The position numbers were made by a program, and so were the translations under genes. Positions 27,226 through 34,850 of a DNA stretch of 64,000 nucleotides are shown here, piece after piece. The notes below the pieces were generated by a model, which saw only the letters and a list, made by a program, of their open reading frames with translations, was not told the origin of the DNA and ran no database searches. The number at the start of each line of letters is the position of its first letter. The first letter of the stretch is position 1. Origin of the DNA: Bog-159 sp049511415 (GTDB lineage Bacteria; Acidobacteriota; Terriglobia; Bryobacterales; Bryobacteraceae); NCBI GenBank assembly GCA_049511415.1, contig JBEKYC010000005.1, positions 1-64,000 of the forward strand. The letters are read 5' to 3'.

Positions 27226-28995
27226 ATGTTGACCAACGCTCGCAACACAGGTTCTCGAGACGAATCCATTGCCGGCATGATCGCCGCGCATCCCAGCGAC
27301 ACTCTGGCACTGTCATCACACGCCTTCCGCCTGACGTATGGCCAATTGAACGAGCGTTCCGCGGCGCTGGCGCAAGGTCTGCACCTGCTGGGAGTAGGCG
27401 CGAATGTGCCCGTCCCCGTGTATGCGCATCGCACGCCAGCGGGCATTCTGGGGGTCGTGTCCGTACTGAAGGCTGGCGGCGCCTATGTGGCTTTGGATCC
27501 GGCCGATCCGGCCGCGCGGCTGGAGTCCATCCTGCGCGATGTGCAGGCTCCTTTCGTGCTGGCGGAGCGGGGTTTGGCGGGCCGTCTGCCGAAAGGTGAC
27601 TGGAAGGTAATCCCGCTGGACGAAGCGCCGTTGATCTTCACTAAGCCGATGGAAATGCCGGCGGATCCCCGGCCCGAAGACTTGGCCTCGATCAGTTACG
27701 TTTCGGGTCCAGCGGGCCGTCCTCTGGGCGTTGAGATTACGCATGCCAACCTACTGCATCTGATCCGCTGGCACCAGCGCGCCTTCCAAATCACAGCCGC
27801 GGACACGGCCTCGCAATTGGCGCCACCGGGTCACGAGGCGGCCTTATGGGAAATCTGGCCTTACCTGGCTGTCGGGGCAAGCCTGCATTTCGCCGACGCG
27901 CACGCCGGCAGTTCTGTTAACCTGCTGCGCGAGTGGCTCACGGACCAATACATTACCATGACCTTCGCGCCTCCGGCGCTGGCGGAACGCTTGATGGCGC
28001 TCGATTGGCCGCGCCGGACCGCGCTTCGTTATCTTCTAACCGGCAGCGATGTGCTGCGGCAGCATCCTCCGGCCGGCCTGCCTTTTAAGGTGGTGAATCA
28101 CCATGGGCAGGCGGAAACGACCATCATCGCGACCTCCGGTCACGTACCGGTGGAGCCGGCCTCGCTTGCGGTTCCGCCCATAGGCCGTCCGATCGACGAT
28201 GTACGCGCGGTGATTCTGGATGAAAATCAGCACTTGGTGCGGGAGGGCGCGCCGGGTGAATTGTGCCTGAGCGGACCATGCCTGGCACGCGGCTATTGGA
28301 ATCAGCCGGAGTTGACGGCGCGCAAGTTCATTCCGGATTTCTTCTGCGCGGATCCGCGGGCCCGGCTGTATCGCACGGGGGACATCGTCCGGCGCCTACC
28401 CGATGGCCAATTGGCGTATTGCGGACGGCTGGACGATCAGATCATCATCCGCGGCTTTCGGGTGGAGCCGGCGGAAATCGAAAACGTCTTGAATACGTAT
28501 CGCGAGGTAAGCCGCAGCGCCGTGATGACCCGCGAGGACGTACCGGGCGATCGCCGCCTGGTGGCCTACGTGATTCCCGCCGATGACGCCGCGCTCTCGA
28601 CGGACCTGCTCGCGGAATCCCTACGCCGCGAACTTCCCGTCCATATGCGGCCGGACGCCATCGTGCTCTTGAGCGAGTTTCCGCTCACTGCGGAGGGCAA
28701 GGTGGATCGTGCCGCGCTGCCTGTGCCGCCGCTCAGTTCCAGAACCGCCGAGCGGCTGACGGTCGAGACCCGTCTGGGGCGCATCATGTCATCGCTGATT
28801 CGGGCACGTCACATCGACTTCAACGCCAACTTCCTGCAAATGGATGTGCATCCGCTGATGGGCGCGCTGGTGCTCGACCGCGTGCGGGATGTCTTTGGCG
28901 TGACCATCACTTCCCAGCAGCTCTACCAGGCTCCCACGATTTCCGGGCTGGCCGCGGCGATCGATGGCCAGTTGCATGCGTCCGCCCGGGTCTAG
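27226..28995 (+). CDS. NRPS-like adenylation protein with a carrier-like domain lacking the Ppant serine
   Basis: A 589-residue protein with an adenylation domain and a C-terminal carrier-like domain. A2 (LKAGGAYVALDP), A7 (YRTGD), A8 (GRLDDQIIIRGFRVEPAEIE) and A10 (PLTAEGKVDRAAL, with the catalytic Lys) are conserved. The A3 P-loop is changed to YVSGPAGRPLGVE (normally S-G-T-T-G-x-P-K-G), and A5 reads NHHGQAETT. In the carrier domain the expected G-G-H-S-L is MDVHPL, so there is no serine for phosphopantetheine. It may bind or adenylate a substrate but cannot carry it on this domain. No thioesterase or other NRPS gene is near. Confidence 0.85.
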   Translation: MLTNARNTGSRDESIAGMIAAHPSDTLALSSHAFRLTYGQLNERSAALAQGLHLLGVGANVPVPVYAHRTPAGILGVVSVLKAGGAYVALDPADPAARLESILRDVQAPFVLAERGLAGRLPKGDWKVIPLDEAPLIFTKPMEMPADPRPEDLASISYVSGPAGRPLGVEITHANLLHLIRWHQRAFQITAADTASQLAPPGHEAALWEIWPYLAVGASLHFADAHAGSSVNLLREWLTDQYITMTFAPPALAERLMALDWPRRTALRYLLTGSDVLRQHPPAGLPFKVVNHHGQAETTIIATSGHVPVEPASLAVPPIGRPIDDVRAVILDENQHLVREGAPGELCLSGPCLARGYWNQPELTARKFIPDFFCADPRARLYRTGDIVRRLPDGQLAYCGRLDDQIIIRGFRVEPAEIENVLNTYREVSRSAVMTREDVPGDRRLVAYVIPADDAALSTDLLAESLRRELPVHMRPDAIVLLSEFPLTAEGKVDRAALPVPPLSSRTAERLTVETRLGRIMSSLIRARHIDFNANFLQMDVHPLMGALVLDRVRDVFGVTITSQQLYQAPTISGLAAAIDGQLHASARV

Positions 28996-29013
28996 GAACT
29001 TCACGCACCCAGC

Positions 29014-29457
29014 CTACGAGGCGCTCCCGGTTTCCGCGGGGTAGCCTTTGTTAAACCAGTCCTCGTGCATATTCGTGGGGATGTTCAGGATGCGGATGTG
29101 CTGAAAGCCCATTTCGCGGAGAGCGCGATAGGCGGGCCGCAGGTTGGGACAACGCACCATCGGGCAACAACCGCAATAGAGCACGATGTCGGAGTCCTTC
29201 GGAAGATCGGCCACCGCCTTCTTGAGCAGAGCGATGCCTTCGGGCTTCGATCCCGGTCCGGCTTCCAAGGCGTGCGGGATCCGCTTGCTGCGATAAAGCA
29301 CCGAGAATGCCGTGCAAAGGATTACGGGCGGTTTGGCCGAGTGTAGCGCCTCCACCAGAGCCGCCGGCTCCATCAGTTCCGTCTTGGCCCATGGATCCGC
29401 CGCGTCTTGGGCCAGACAGATCACCGCCAGAATAGCTACTGCAAACAATCGCCGCAT
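29014..29457 (-). CDS. Secreted rhodanese-like protein
   Basis: A 147-residue protein with a signal peptide (FAVAILAVICLAQ) and a rhodanese-like domain. The presumed active-site loop is LYCGCCPMVRCPN, with the Cys after the Tyr in the catalytic position and two further Cys nearby. A periplasmic sulfurtransferase, or a redox/metal-binding derivative, is possible. The loop is longer and more Cys-rich than in standard rhodaneses (C-x5). It is convergent with the NRPS-like gene with an 18-bp gap. Confidence 0.8.
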   Translation of the reverse strand: MRRLFAVAILAVICLAQDAADPWAKTELMEPAALVEALHSAKPPVILCTAFSVLYRSKRIPHALEAGPGSKPEGIALLKKAVADLPKDSDIVLYCGCCPMVRCPNLRPAYRALREMGFQHIRILNIPTNMHEDWFNKGYPAETGSAS

Positions 29458-30010
29458 ACTCTAGAGCATACCGCGCTGCGGCTGACCTGCTGTTCCACGG
29501 CGCATTGGCACGCAGGACGCGCCCACCTTGTGGACAGATTCGCGATCCCAATGACGTGGCCGCCTGTAAAAGCACCCACGACACCTACAGTTGCAAAAAC
29601 CAACGACCGCATGTCGCACTTCGCAGCAGCACAACGGCTCACTGGTACTGCACGCCTCCAGTACTCACTTTAAATGGGTAGAAATCCGCCGAAGGCTGGG
29701 TGATATGGCCCATAACCGCGCTAAATCAGGATGCCGCGCAAGGGCGCCGGAGGATTTCACGTCACGAGTCCTGCCGCATTCCGCTCCAATCCGGATGTCC
29801 TCGGCTCCCGCAAGAAAACAGTACCAAAGCCCTGAATCGGCTGGGCCAGAATCGCCGGATCGAAGTGGCGTGGCTGCCTGCATACTTCATAAAATAGGAC
29901 CTTAAAAGCTCAATATGTTTTTTGGTCTCTCAAATGCACTAGTCCGGATCTAATTTTCACTTAGGTGCTCCAAGAGATCGCAGACGGATTCGATTGGAGC
30001 AGAGGGTACC
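29458..30010. other. 553-bp intergenic region without a clear gene
   Basis: No reading frame here shows a recognised family. A 58-codon minus-strand frame starting MRSLVFATVGVVGAFTGG (29436-29612) has a hydrophobic N-terminus and four Cys. It overlaps the rhodanese start by 22 bp and could encode a small exported peptide, but evidence is weak. The right part, an AT-richer stretch near 29900-29970, probably holds the promoter of the cytochrome cluster. No riboswitch or tRNA was seen. Confidence 0.4.
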
Positions 30011-31555
30011 ATGGGTCGGGGCTCAACGCAGCTTGGGACGACGGCCGCCGCCAGACAGGCGACGGGCCGGCAGTCCGTCAATGGCGCCCGAAAGCGGTTA
30101 GGACGGGCCGCCGCGACCCTCGCGTTACAAGGAGTTGTTGCTTTCCTAATGGTGTTGGCGGGCGCGTATTCCTCTCTTGCTAAAACGCATCCGGTGCCGT
30201 TGGAGCCTGGCACCGATGCGGCCAAGTGCATCACCTGCCATGAAGACAAGAGCAAAGGCAAATTCGTGCACTCAGCCATTGCCACCGGCTGTTTGAGTTG
30301 CCACGAAGTGCGAGTAAATAAAGATGTTACGCGCATTAAGCTGACCGCCGTTACACCCGTGAAGCTGTGCCTTGGATGCCACGCCGACAAAGATGCCAGC
30401 CAAGCTAAGGGTCTGGTGCACAGCCCGGCGGTGCGGGATTGCCTGAAGTGCCACGATCCGCACACTTCTTCCCTGAAAAACCAGTTGTTGAAAGCCACGG
30501 ATGGCGCGGCCCGGGACTCCAACCTCTGCCTGCAGTGCCACGACACGGGATTGAACGTTCCGGCTTCCGGCAGCCGTCACGCCGCGCTCGACAGTGGCTG
30601 CGATAACTGCCACGTCACCCACAAAACGGGCGCCTCGGCGGATACTGAATTTCGCAATCACCTGACGAAGGCCAGTCCGGCTCTGTGCATCGAATGCCAC
30701 GATCCGAAAGACGCGCAGATCGCAAAGGCGCATCAGGGCCAGCCGATCGAAAAGGCGGATTGCCTCACCTGCCACGATCCGCATCAATCCAAGAGCCCGA
30801 AGTTGATGCGCGAGTTCATGCATAGCCCCTTCGAATCCAAAGCTTGCGACACCTGCCATCAGGCGCCTAAGGACGGCAAGGTCGTGCTCACCGCGGCCAG
30901 CACGAAGGAGTTATGCGCCACCTGTCACGATGAACAGGTAAAGCAGATCCAGAACGCGAAAGTGCCGCATCCGGGGGCGCAAGGCGATTGCACGGATTGC
31001 CATAGCCCGCATGCCGGCAAGACGCCAGGTTTCATCCGGCCCGATCCGGTGAGCGCCTGTTTGAACTGCCACAGTGATCAGGCGGAACTGCAGAAAAAAG
31101 GGCACGTGCATCAGCCCGCCTACGGCCAAAGCTGCGCCATCTGTCACACGCCGCATGGCGGAGATTTCCCAAAGCTATTACGGGCCAAGAACGAGAACCA
31201 ATTGTGCCTGGAGTGCCACGGTCCCGAAGCCGCTCCGGCCAAGCTGGAGAAAGAGCACCTGGTGGCCATCTTCGGCGGCAAGGTGAAGCTGCCGGAGAAC
31301 TACTTTAGCAAAGTTCCCATTCTGCCGCTGAAATACGGACTCGGACACCCCACTACGCGCCACCCGGTACAGGATGTCGTAAACCCCACCAACTCCAAGG
31401 TTTTGTCTGCAATCAGTTGCGCGAGCTGCCATCAGCCGCATGCATCCGCCAAGCCCGGCTTGCTGGTTAAGGACCAGGCGAACAACATGGATTTCTGCAA
31501 GACTTGCCATACCAATGGGCTGGATCTGAAGGTGGTGCGCAGTGGAGCCAACTAA
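30011..31555 (+). CDS. Sixteen-haem c-type cytochrome
   Basis: A 514-residue secreted protein with 16 CXXCH motifs at fairly even spacing, from CITCH at about residue 73 to CKTCH near the C-terminus. Most are followed by H or by D-P-H/x-P-H, as in doubled-CXXCH (paired haem) cytochromes. The N-terminus has an unusually long polar n-region (about 34 residues, Arg/Ala-rich) before the hydrophobic core VVAFLMVLAGAYSSLA. Sixteen closely packed haems would form a long electron wire in the periplasm or outside the cell. It is the first gene of the cluster; the NHL gene starts 1 bp after its stop. Exact location and redox partner are unknown. Confidence 0.95.
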   Translation: MGRGSTQLGTTAAARQATGRQSVNGARKRLGRAAATLALQGVVAFLMVLAGAYSSLAKTHPVPLEPGTDAAKCITCHEDKSKGKFVHSAIATGCLSCHEVRVNKDVTRIKLTAVTPVKLCLGCHADKDASQAKGLVHSPAVRDCLKCHDPHTSSLKNQLLKATDGAARDSNLCLQCHDTGLNVPASGSRHAALDSGCDNCHVTHKTGASADTEFRNHLTKASPALCIECHDPKDAQIAKAHQGQPIEKADCLTCHDPHQSKSPKLMREFMHSPFESKACDTCHQAPKDGKVVLTAASTKELCATCHDEQVKQIQNAKVPHPGAQGDCTDCHSPHAGKTPGFIRPDPVSACLNCHSDQAELQKKGHVHQPAYGQSCAICHTPHGGDFPKLLRAKNENQLCLECHGPEAAPAKLEKEHLVAIFGGKVKLPENYFSKVPILPLKYGLGHPTTRHPVQDVVNPTNSKVLSAISCASCHQPHASAKPGLLVKDQANNMDFCKTCHTNGLDLKVVRSGAN

Positions 31556-31556
31556 G

Positions 31557-32786
31557 ATGAGATGCCTTTGTCTTTTGGCGGGAATGGCGCTTCTCGGCAG
31601 TCTGCCTGTCGCCGCGGGCACCAAGAAGACTAAGAATGCGACGGCCGCGCCGGCCACTCCCCAGAGAATCCGAGTCGACACCACCAATCTGGTGTGGCCG
31701 CAGCCGCCGGAAATCGCGCGCATCCGGTATCTGGACATGTACACGGGCGAAAAATTCGACCCGAAGATACTGGAGAAACCCAAGAACAAGAAAAAGAACT
31801 GGAAGGACGTGCTGGCAGGCGCCCAGTCGCAGTCTGAGCAGAATATCAAGATACCGTTCCAGTTCATTCGGGTGTATGGGGTGGCCTCCGATTCCAAGGG
31901 CAATATCTTCGCCGCGGATCAGGCCGTGGGAGCGATTTTCGTCATCGATCCGGCAACCAAGGATGCGCAACTGATCCGTAACGGCACAGAGGCGCGCTTC
32001 GGATTGATTAACGGCCTGGCGATGGATGATAACGACCGTCTTTTCGTTTCCGACTCCAAGTTCCGGCATGTTCTGGTATTCAACGCCCAGCACCAGCAGG
32101 AAGCCATCGTGGGGACCGGCGTTCTTACGGACCCGGGTGGCATGGCGATCGATAAAGAGAACCGGTTCCTGTACGTCGTGGATACCGGGAAAGACCAGGT
32201 AATCGTCTTCGACGCGGACACTTACAAGGTGTTGCGCACGATCGGCACGGCCGGCAAGAAACATACTCTGACCGATCCCGGGAATTTCTCGCTGCCTACC
32301 AACGCAGCGGTGGATAGCGAAGGCAACCTGTATGTCACCGACACTCTGAACAATCGGGTAGAGACCTTCGATCCCGAGGGAAACTTCATCAGCGAGTTTG
32401 GCAAATCCGGCGATGGGCCGGGACACTTTGCCCGGCCGAAGGGCATCGCGCTCGACCGTGATGACCATATCTGGGTGGTTGACGAAGTTCAAAGCCGGGT
32501 CCAAGTTTTCGACCGGGAGGGACGTCTGTTGATTTACTTCGGCGAACAGGGACCTTACCCGGGGCAATTCCAGGCGGCGTATGGCATCGCTATCGACCAG
32601 AAGAATCGTGTCATCGTTTCCGAACAGTTTCCGGGGCGGGTGCAGGCGTTTCAGTATGTGACTGACGCCGAGGCCGAAGAGACCCGCAAGAAACCGGCTG
32701 TTGCGGAAAAATCTCCCGATGCGGGGAAGAAGAAAGAGATTGCGCCTGTTAACGCGCAGAGTTCGGCGCCGCATGCGCCGCGTTAG
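31557..32786 (+). CDS. NHL-repeat beta-propeller protein (first paralogue)
   Basis: A 409-residue secreted protein (signal peptide AGMALLGSLPVAAG). After a leader containing VWPQPPEIARIRYLDMYTGE come five to six NHL repeats with the pattern P-x-G-I-A-x-D-x-x-x-x-x-x-V-x-D and V-x-V-F-D. Examples are YGVASDSKGNIFAADQ, NAAVDSEGNLYVTDTLNNRV and KGIALDRDDHIWVVDEVQSRV. The C-terminus is Lys/Ala-rich. NHL propellers are protein-binding scaffolds, and genes like this often stand beside multiheme cytochromes in electron-transfer clusters. A paralogue lies at 36665. ATG 31557 follows the cytochrome stop by one base. Confidence 0.9.
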   Translation: MRCLCLLAGMALLGSLPVAAGTKKTKNATAAPATPQRIRVDTTNLVWPQPPEIARIRYLDMYTGEKFDPKILEKPKNKKKNWKDVLAGAQSQSEQNIKIPFQFIRVYGVASDSKGNIFAADQAVGAIFVIDPATKDAQLIRNGTEARFGLINGLAMDDNDRLFVSDSKFRHVLVFNAQHQQEAIVGTGVLTDPGGMAIDKENRFLYVVDTGKDQVIVFDADTYKVLRTIGTAGKKHTLTDPGNFSLPTNAAVDSEGNLYVTDTLNNRVETFDPEGNFISEFGKSGDGPGHFARPKGIALDRDDHIWVVDEVQSRVQVFDREGRLLIYFGEQGPYPGQFQAAYGIAIDQKNRVIVSEQFPGRVQAFQYVTDAEAEETRKKPAVAEKSPDAGKKKEIAPVNAQSSAPHAPR

Positions 32787-32861
32787 GTGTTGGCTCCGCC
32801 CAGGGGCCAAAACGGATGAAGGGGCCTTGCCCACGTCCGCGTTTCAAATGCTTTATAGGCT

Positions 32862-32868
32862 AAGGAGG
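32862..32868 (+). promoter_or_regulatory. Consensus Shine-Dalgarno of the tetraheme cytochrome
   Basis: AAGGAGG, a near-perfect match to the 16S anti-SD, lies 9 nt before the ATG at 32878. It is the strongest ribosome-binding site in the cluster and fits high expression of the gene that follows. Confidence 0.7.
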
Positions 32869-32877
32869 CCTTAAATC

Positions 32878-33780
32878 ATGAATAAACTGGCGCTACTAGT
32901 TCTCATCCTTGCCTTGTCAACGATGACTGCTATGGCACAGACTGACGTCCTTGGTGCGCACAACGTGTACGGACGTGGCTGCGTTGCCTGCCACGCTCCG
33001 CATAGCGGCGCCAACGGCGGCAACGGAGTCGGGACTACCACCGATCCCGGCACCGGCAACATTGCGTTATGGGGACAAAATCTCACCCCGTTGTATGGCC
33101 AGACCATCGCGTTCGGCGATGCCGGCAAATATAGCGTGACCCTTCCTTCCAGCATCAGTGGATTCACGGGCGCGTCGGACCCCAACTTCGTCGTCATCGC
33201 CTGCTTGAGCTGCCACGACGGCAACCTGGCAAAAGTCGGTATGATGAAGGGCCAAACCGTGGAGACCCTGCCGATCGTCGGCGGCCACGCTCCCACGTTG
33301 CTTGGCAACGATGGCTCCACGGCCGGCGATTACAATAATGACCACCCGGTTGGGCCGTCGGCCACCTTCGGCTGCGGCGGCACGTACAACTGGGACTGCA
33401 CGATCAATGCTAATGGCCAGGTGCAGATGACCGGACCCGCCAGCAGCCAGTTCGTCAACGTCAACTATGGCTTCACGGTTTCCCTGGCGACGTACACGCC
33501 GACTGGCGGAACGCCGGTTCCCATCGTGACTTGCACATCCTGCCACGACCAGCATAGTGAGATCGTCTGGAACGGCAAGATCGGTGGCACCCAGGCATAC
33601 TGGAACACCTCTTTCTTCATCCGCGGACCGTACACGCCCACTTCCGGCGGCACAACCGTCAGCAATGCGGCTGCCCAGTTCTGCCGCAACTGCCACGGCG
33701 GCGAGTCCAACGAAATGCACGATTTGATGAACGTTCCGACCTCGGGCGTCAGCAATATCGGCACCACGTTGATTCCGTAA
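32878..33780 (+). CDS. Secreted tetraheme c-type cytochrome
   Basis: A 300-residue protein with a signal peptide (LVLILALSTMTAMAQ) and four CXXCH motifs: CVACH, CLSCH, CTSCH and CRNCH. The mature protein starts TDVLGAHNVYGRGCVACHAPH, and a further NDHPVG segment supplies a possible axial His. It shares the order CxxCHAPH, LW, CLSCHDG and HP with the N-terminal part of the 12-haem protein at 37753, so the two are related. Few haems in a rather long, Gly/Thr-rich chain suit a surface or polymerising cytochrome such as the OmcE type, but this is inference. A strong SD precedes it and a stable hairpin follows. Confidence 0.93.
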   Translation: MNKLALLVLILALSTMTAMAQTDVLGAHNVYGRGCVACHAPHSGANGGNGVGTTTDPGTGNIALWGQNLTPLYGQTIAFGDAGKYSVTLPSSISGFTGASDPNFVVIACLSCHDGNLAKVGMMKGQTVETLPIVGGHAPTLLGNDGSTAGDYNNDHPVGPSATFGCGGTYNWDCTINANGQVQMTGPASSQFVNVNYGFTVSLATYTPTGGTPVPIVTCTSCHDQHSEIVWNGKIGGTQAYWNTSFFIRGPYTPTSGGTTVSNAAAQFCRNCHGGESNEMHDLMNVPTSGVSNIGTTLIP

Positions 33781-33794
33781 CCCAGTTGAGCCGC

Positions 33795-33815
33795 GGGGGG
33801 AGGCGATCTCCCCCC
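33795..33815 (+). promoter_or_regulatory. Intra-operon hairpin after the tetraheme cytochrome gene
   Basis: GGGGGGAG and CTCCCCCC form a perfect 8-bp GC stem with a GCGAT loop, 14 nt after the stop at 33780 and 17 nt before the PpiC start. No T-run follows. It probably protects the cytochrome mRNA 3' end or causes partial termination, lowering expression of the downstream genes. Confidence 0.6.
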
Positions 33816-33832
33816 TCCTCTCCAGGAATGTC

Positions 33833-34813
33833 ATGAAAAGCCTGCTACTCACCTACATCCTGTTGGCCTCGGCATTAGCCGCGCCAGGAGGAACGATCGC
33901 GTCTTCCGCGAGTCCCGCGGCGCGTCCCGTGGCCAGGGTCAACGGTGTCGTGCTCACGGAACGTGATCTGCGGCGCGAGATGCTCGCCATGTTTCCGTAT
34001 GCGGCACAGCACGGCGGCGAATTCCCCAAGGCTATGGAACCGGAAATCCGCAAGGGCGCATTAAAGATGATCGTCTTTGAGGAACTGCTGTACCAGGAGG
34101 CGCTGCAGCGGAAAATGACCGTGCCCGTTGCCCAGATGGACAAGGCGTGGGCGGATTTCCGCAAGGAGTTCTCCAAGCCGGAAGAGTATCAGCAGTTTCT
34201 GAAAAACGAGGTGAATGGTTCCGCGGACCTCGCAAGAACCAGGATCCGGCGCACGCTGCTCATCGAAGAAATGATGAAGGCGGAGATTTCCGATAAAGCG
34301 GTCGTGTCCACGGCCGAAGCCAGGGCTTATTACGACCAAAATCGCATCGCCTTCCTCATACCCGAAACCTTCTCCGTGCAGACGATCTCCATGGTGCCGC
34401 CGGCGACCGCTGCGCCCGCGCAAATGGAGGAAGCCAACCGGCGCGCCATCCAGGCGCTGAAGCAGGCCCAGGCGACCAAAACTTATGAACAATTTGGTCT
34501 GCTCGCGGAGAAAGTCTCGGAGGATGACTACCGCGTGATGATGGGAGACCACCGCGCCGTGGAGCGGTCCAAGCTGCCTCCGCTGGTGTTGCAGGCTTTG
34601 CAGGCCATGCAACCCGGCCAGATCAGCGGGATCATCCAGGTGGACCGGACCTTTACGATTGTGCGGCTGAACGCACATGTCCAGGCGGGCGTGCGCAGGT
34701 TTGAAGACGCCAAGGGTGCGCTGCGTAAACAACTGGAGAAGACCAAGACCGAGCAGCTTCGCGCGTCCTTGGATAAGAAGCTGAGGGCCAAGTCGAAAAT
34801 AGAAGAACTCTGA
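33833..34813 (+). CDS. SurA/PpiC-type peptidyl-prolyl isomerase or foldase
   Basis: A 326-residue exported protein (signal peptide at residues 1-20). It has a SurA-N-like helical chaperone region (VARVNGVVLTERDLRREM, then LKMIVFEELLYQEALQRKM) and a parvulin-type domain in the C-terminal half (PETFSVQTISMV, FGLLAEKVSEDD, ALQAMQPGQISGIIQVDRTF). The parvulin active-site motifs are not sharp, so chaperone function may dominate. Such proteins help fold outer-membrane barrels and secreted cytochromes, and the next gene encodes a barrel. It is the foldase of this cluster by inference. Confidence 0.88.
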   Translation: MKSLLLTYILLASALAAPGGTIASSASPAARPVARVNGVVLTERDLRREMLAMFPYAAQHGGEFPKAMEPEIRKGALKMIVFEELLYQEALQRKMTVPVAQMDKAWADFRKEFSKPEEYQQFLKNEVNGSADLARTRIRRTLLIEEMMKAEISDKAVVSTAEARAYYDQNRIAFLIPETFSVQTISMVPPATAAPAQMEEANRRAIQALKQAQATKTYEQFGLLAEKVSEDDYRVMMGDHRAVERSKLPPLVLQALQAMQPGQISGIIQVDRTFTIVRLNAHVQAGVRRFEDAKGALRKQLEKTKTEQLRASLDKKLRAKSKIEEL

Positions 34814-34850
34814 TCGCCGCTGGACGATCGGAGCATAAGGAACTTCCGCC

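Noticed and set aside
29591..29905. 104-codon plus-strand frame before the cytochrome cluster
   Set aside because: Polar, irregular composition, no ribosome-binding site and no recognisable family; may be decayed sequence but nothing supports a gene.
31467..32834. 455-codon frame antisense to the first NHL gene
   Set aside because: Mirrors the NHL repeats in antisense; no start context or domain.
32787..32877. Possible GEMM (cyclic dinucleotide) riboswitch before the tetraheme cytochrome
   Set aside because: A CAGGGGCCAAAA stretch recalls part of the motif, but the paired elements and the conserved second half are missing.
34811..34831. Weak GATCG/CGATC inverted repeat after the PpiC gene
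   Set aside because: Only a 5-bp stem without T-run; not supported as a terminator.
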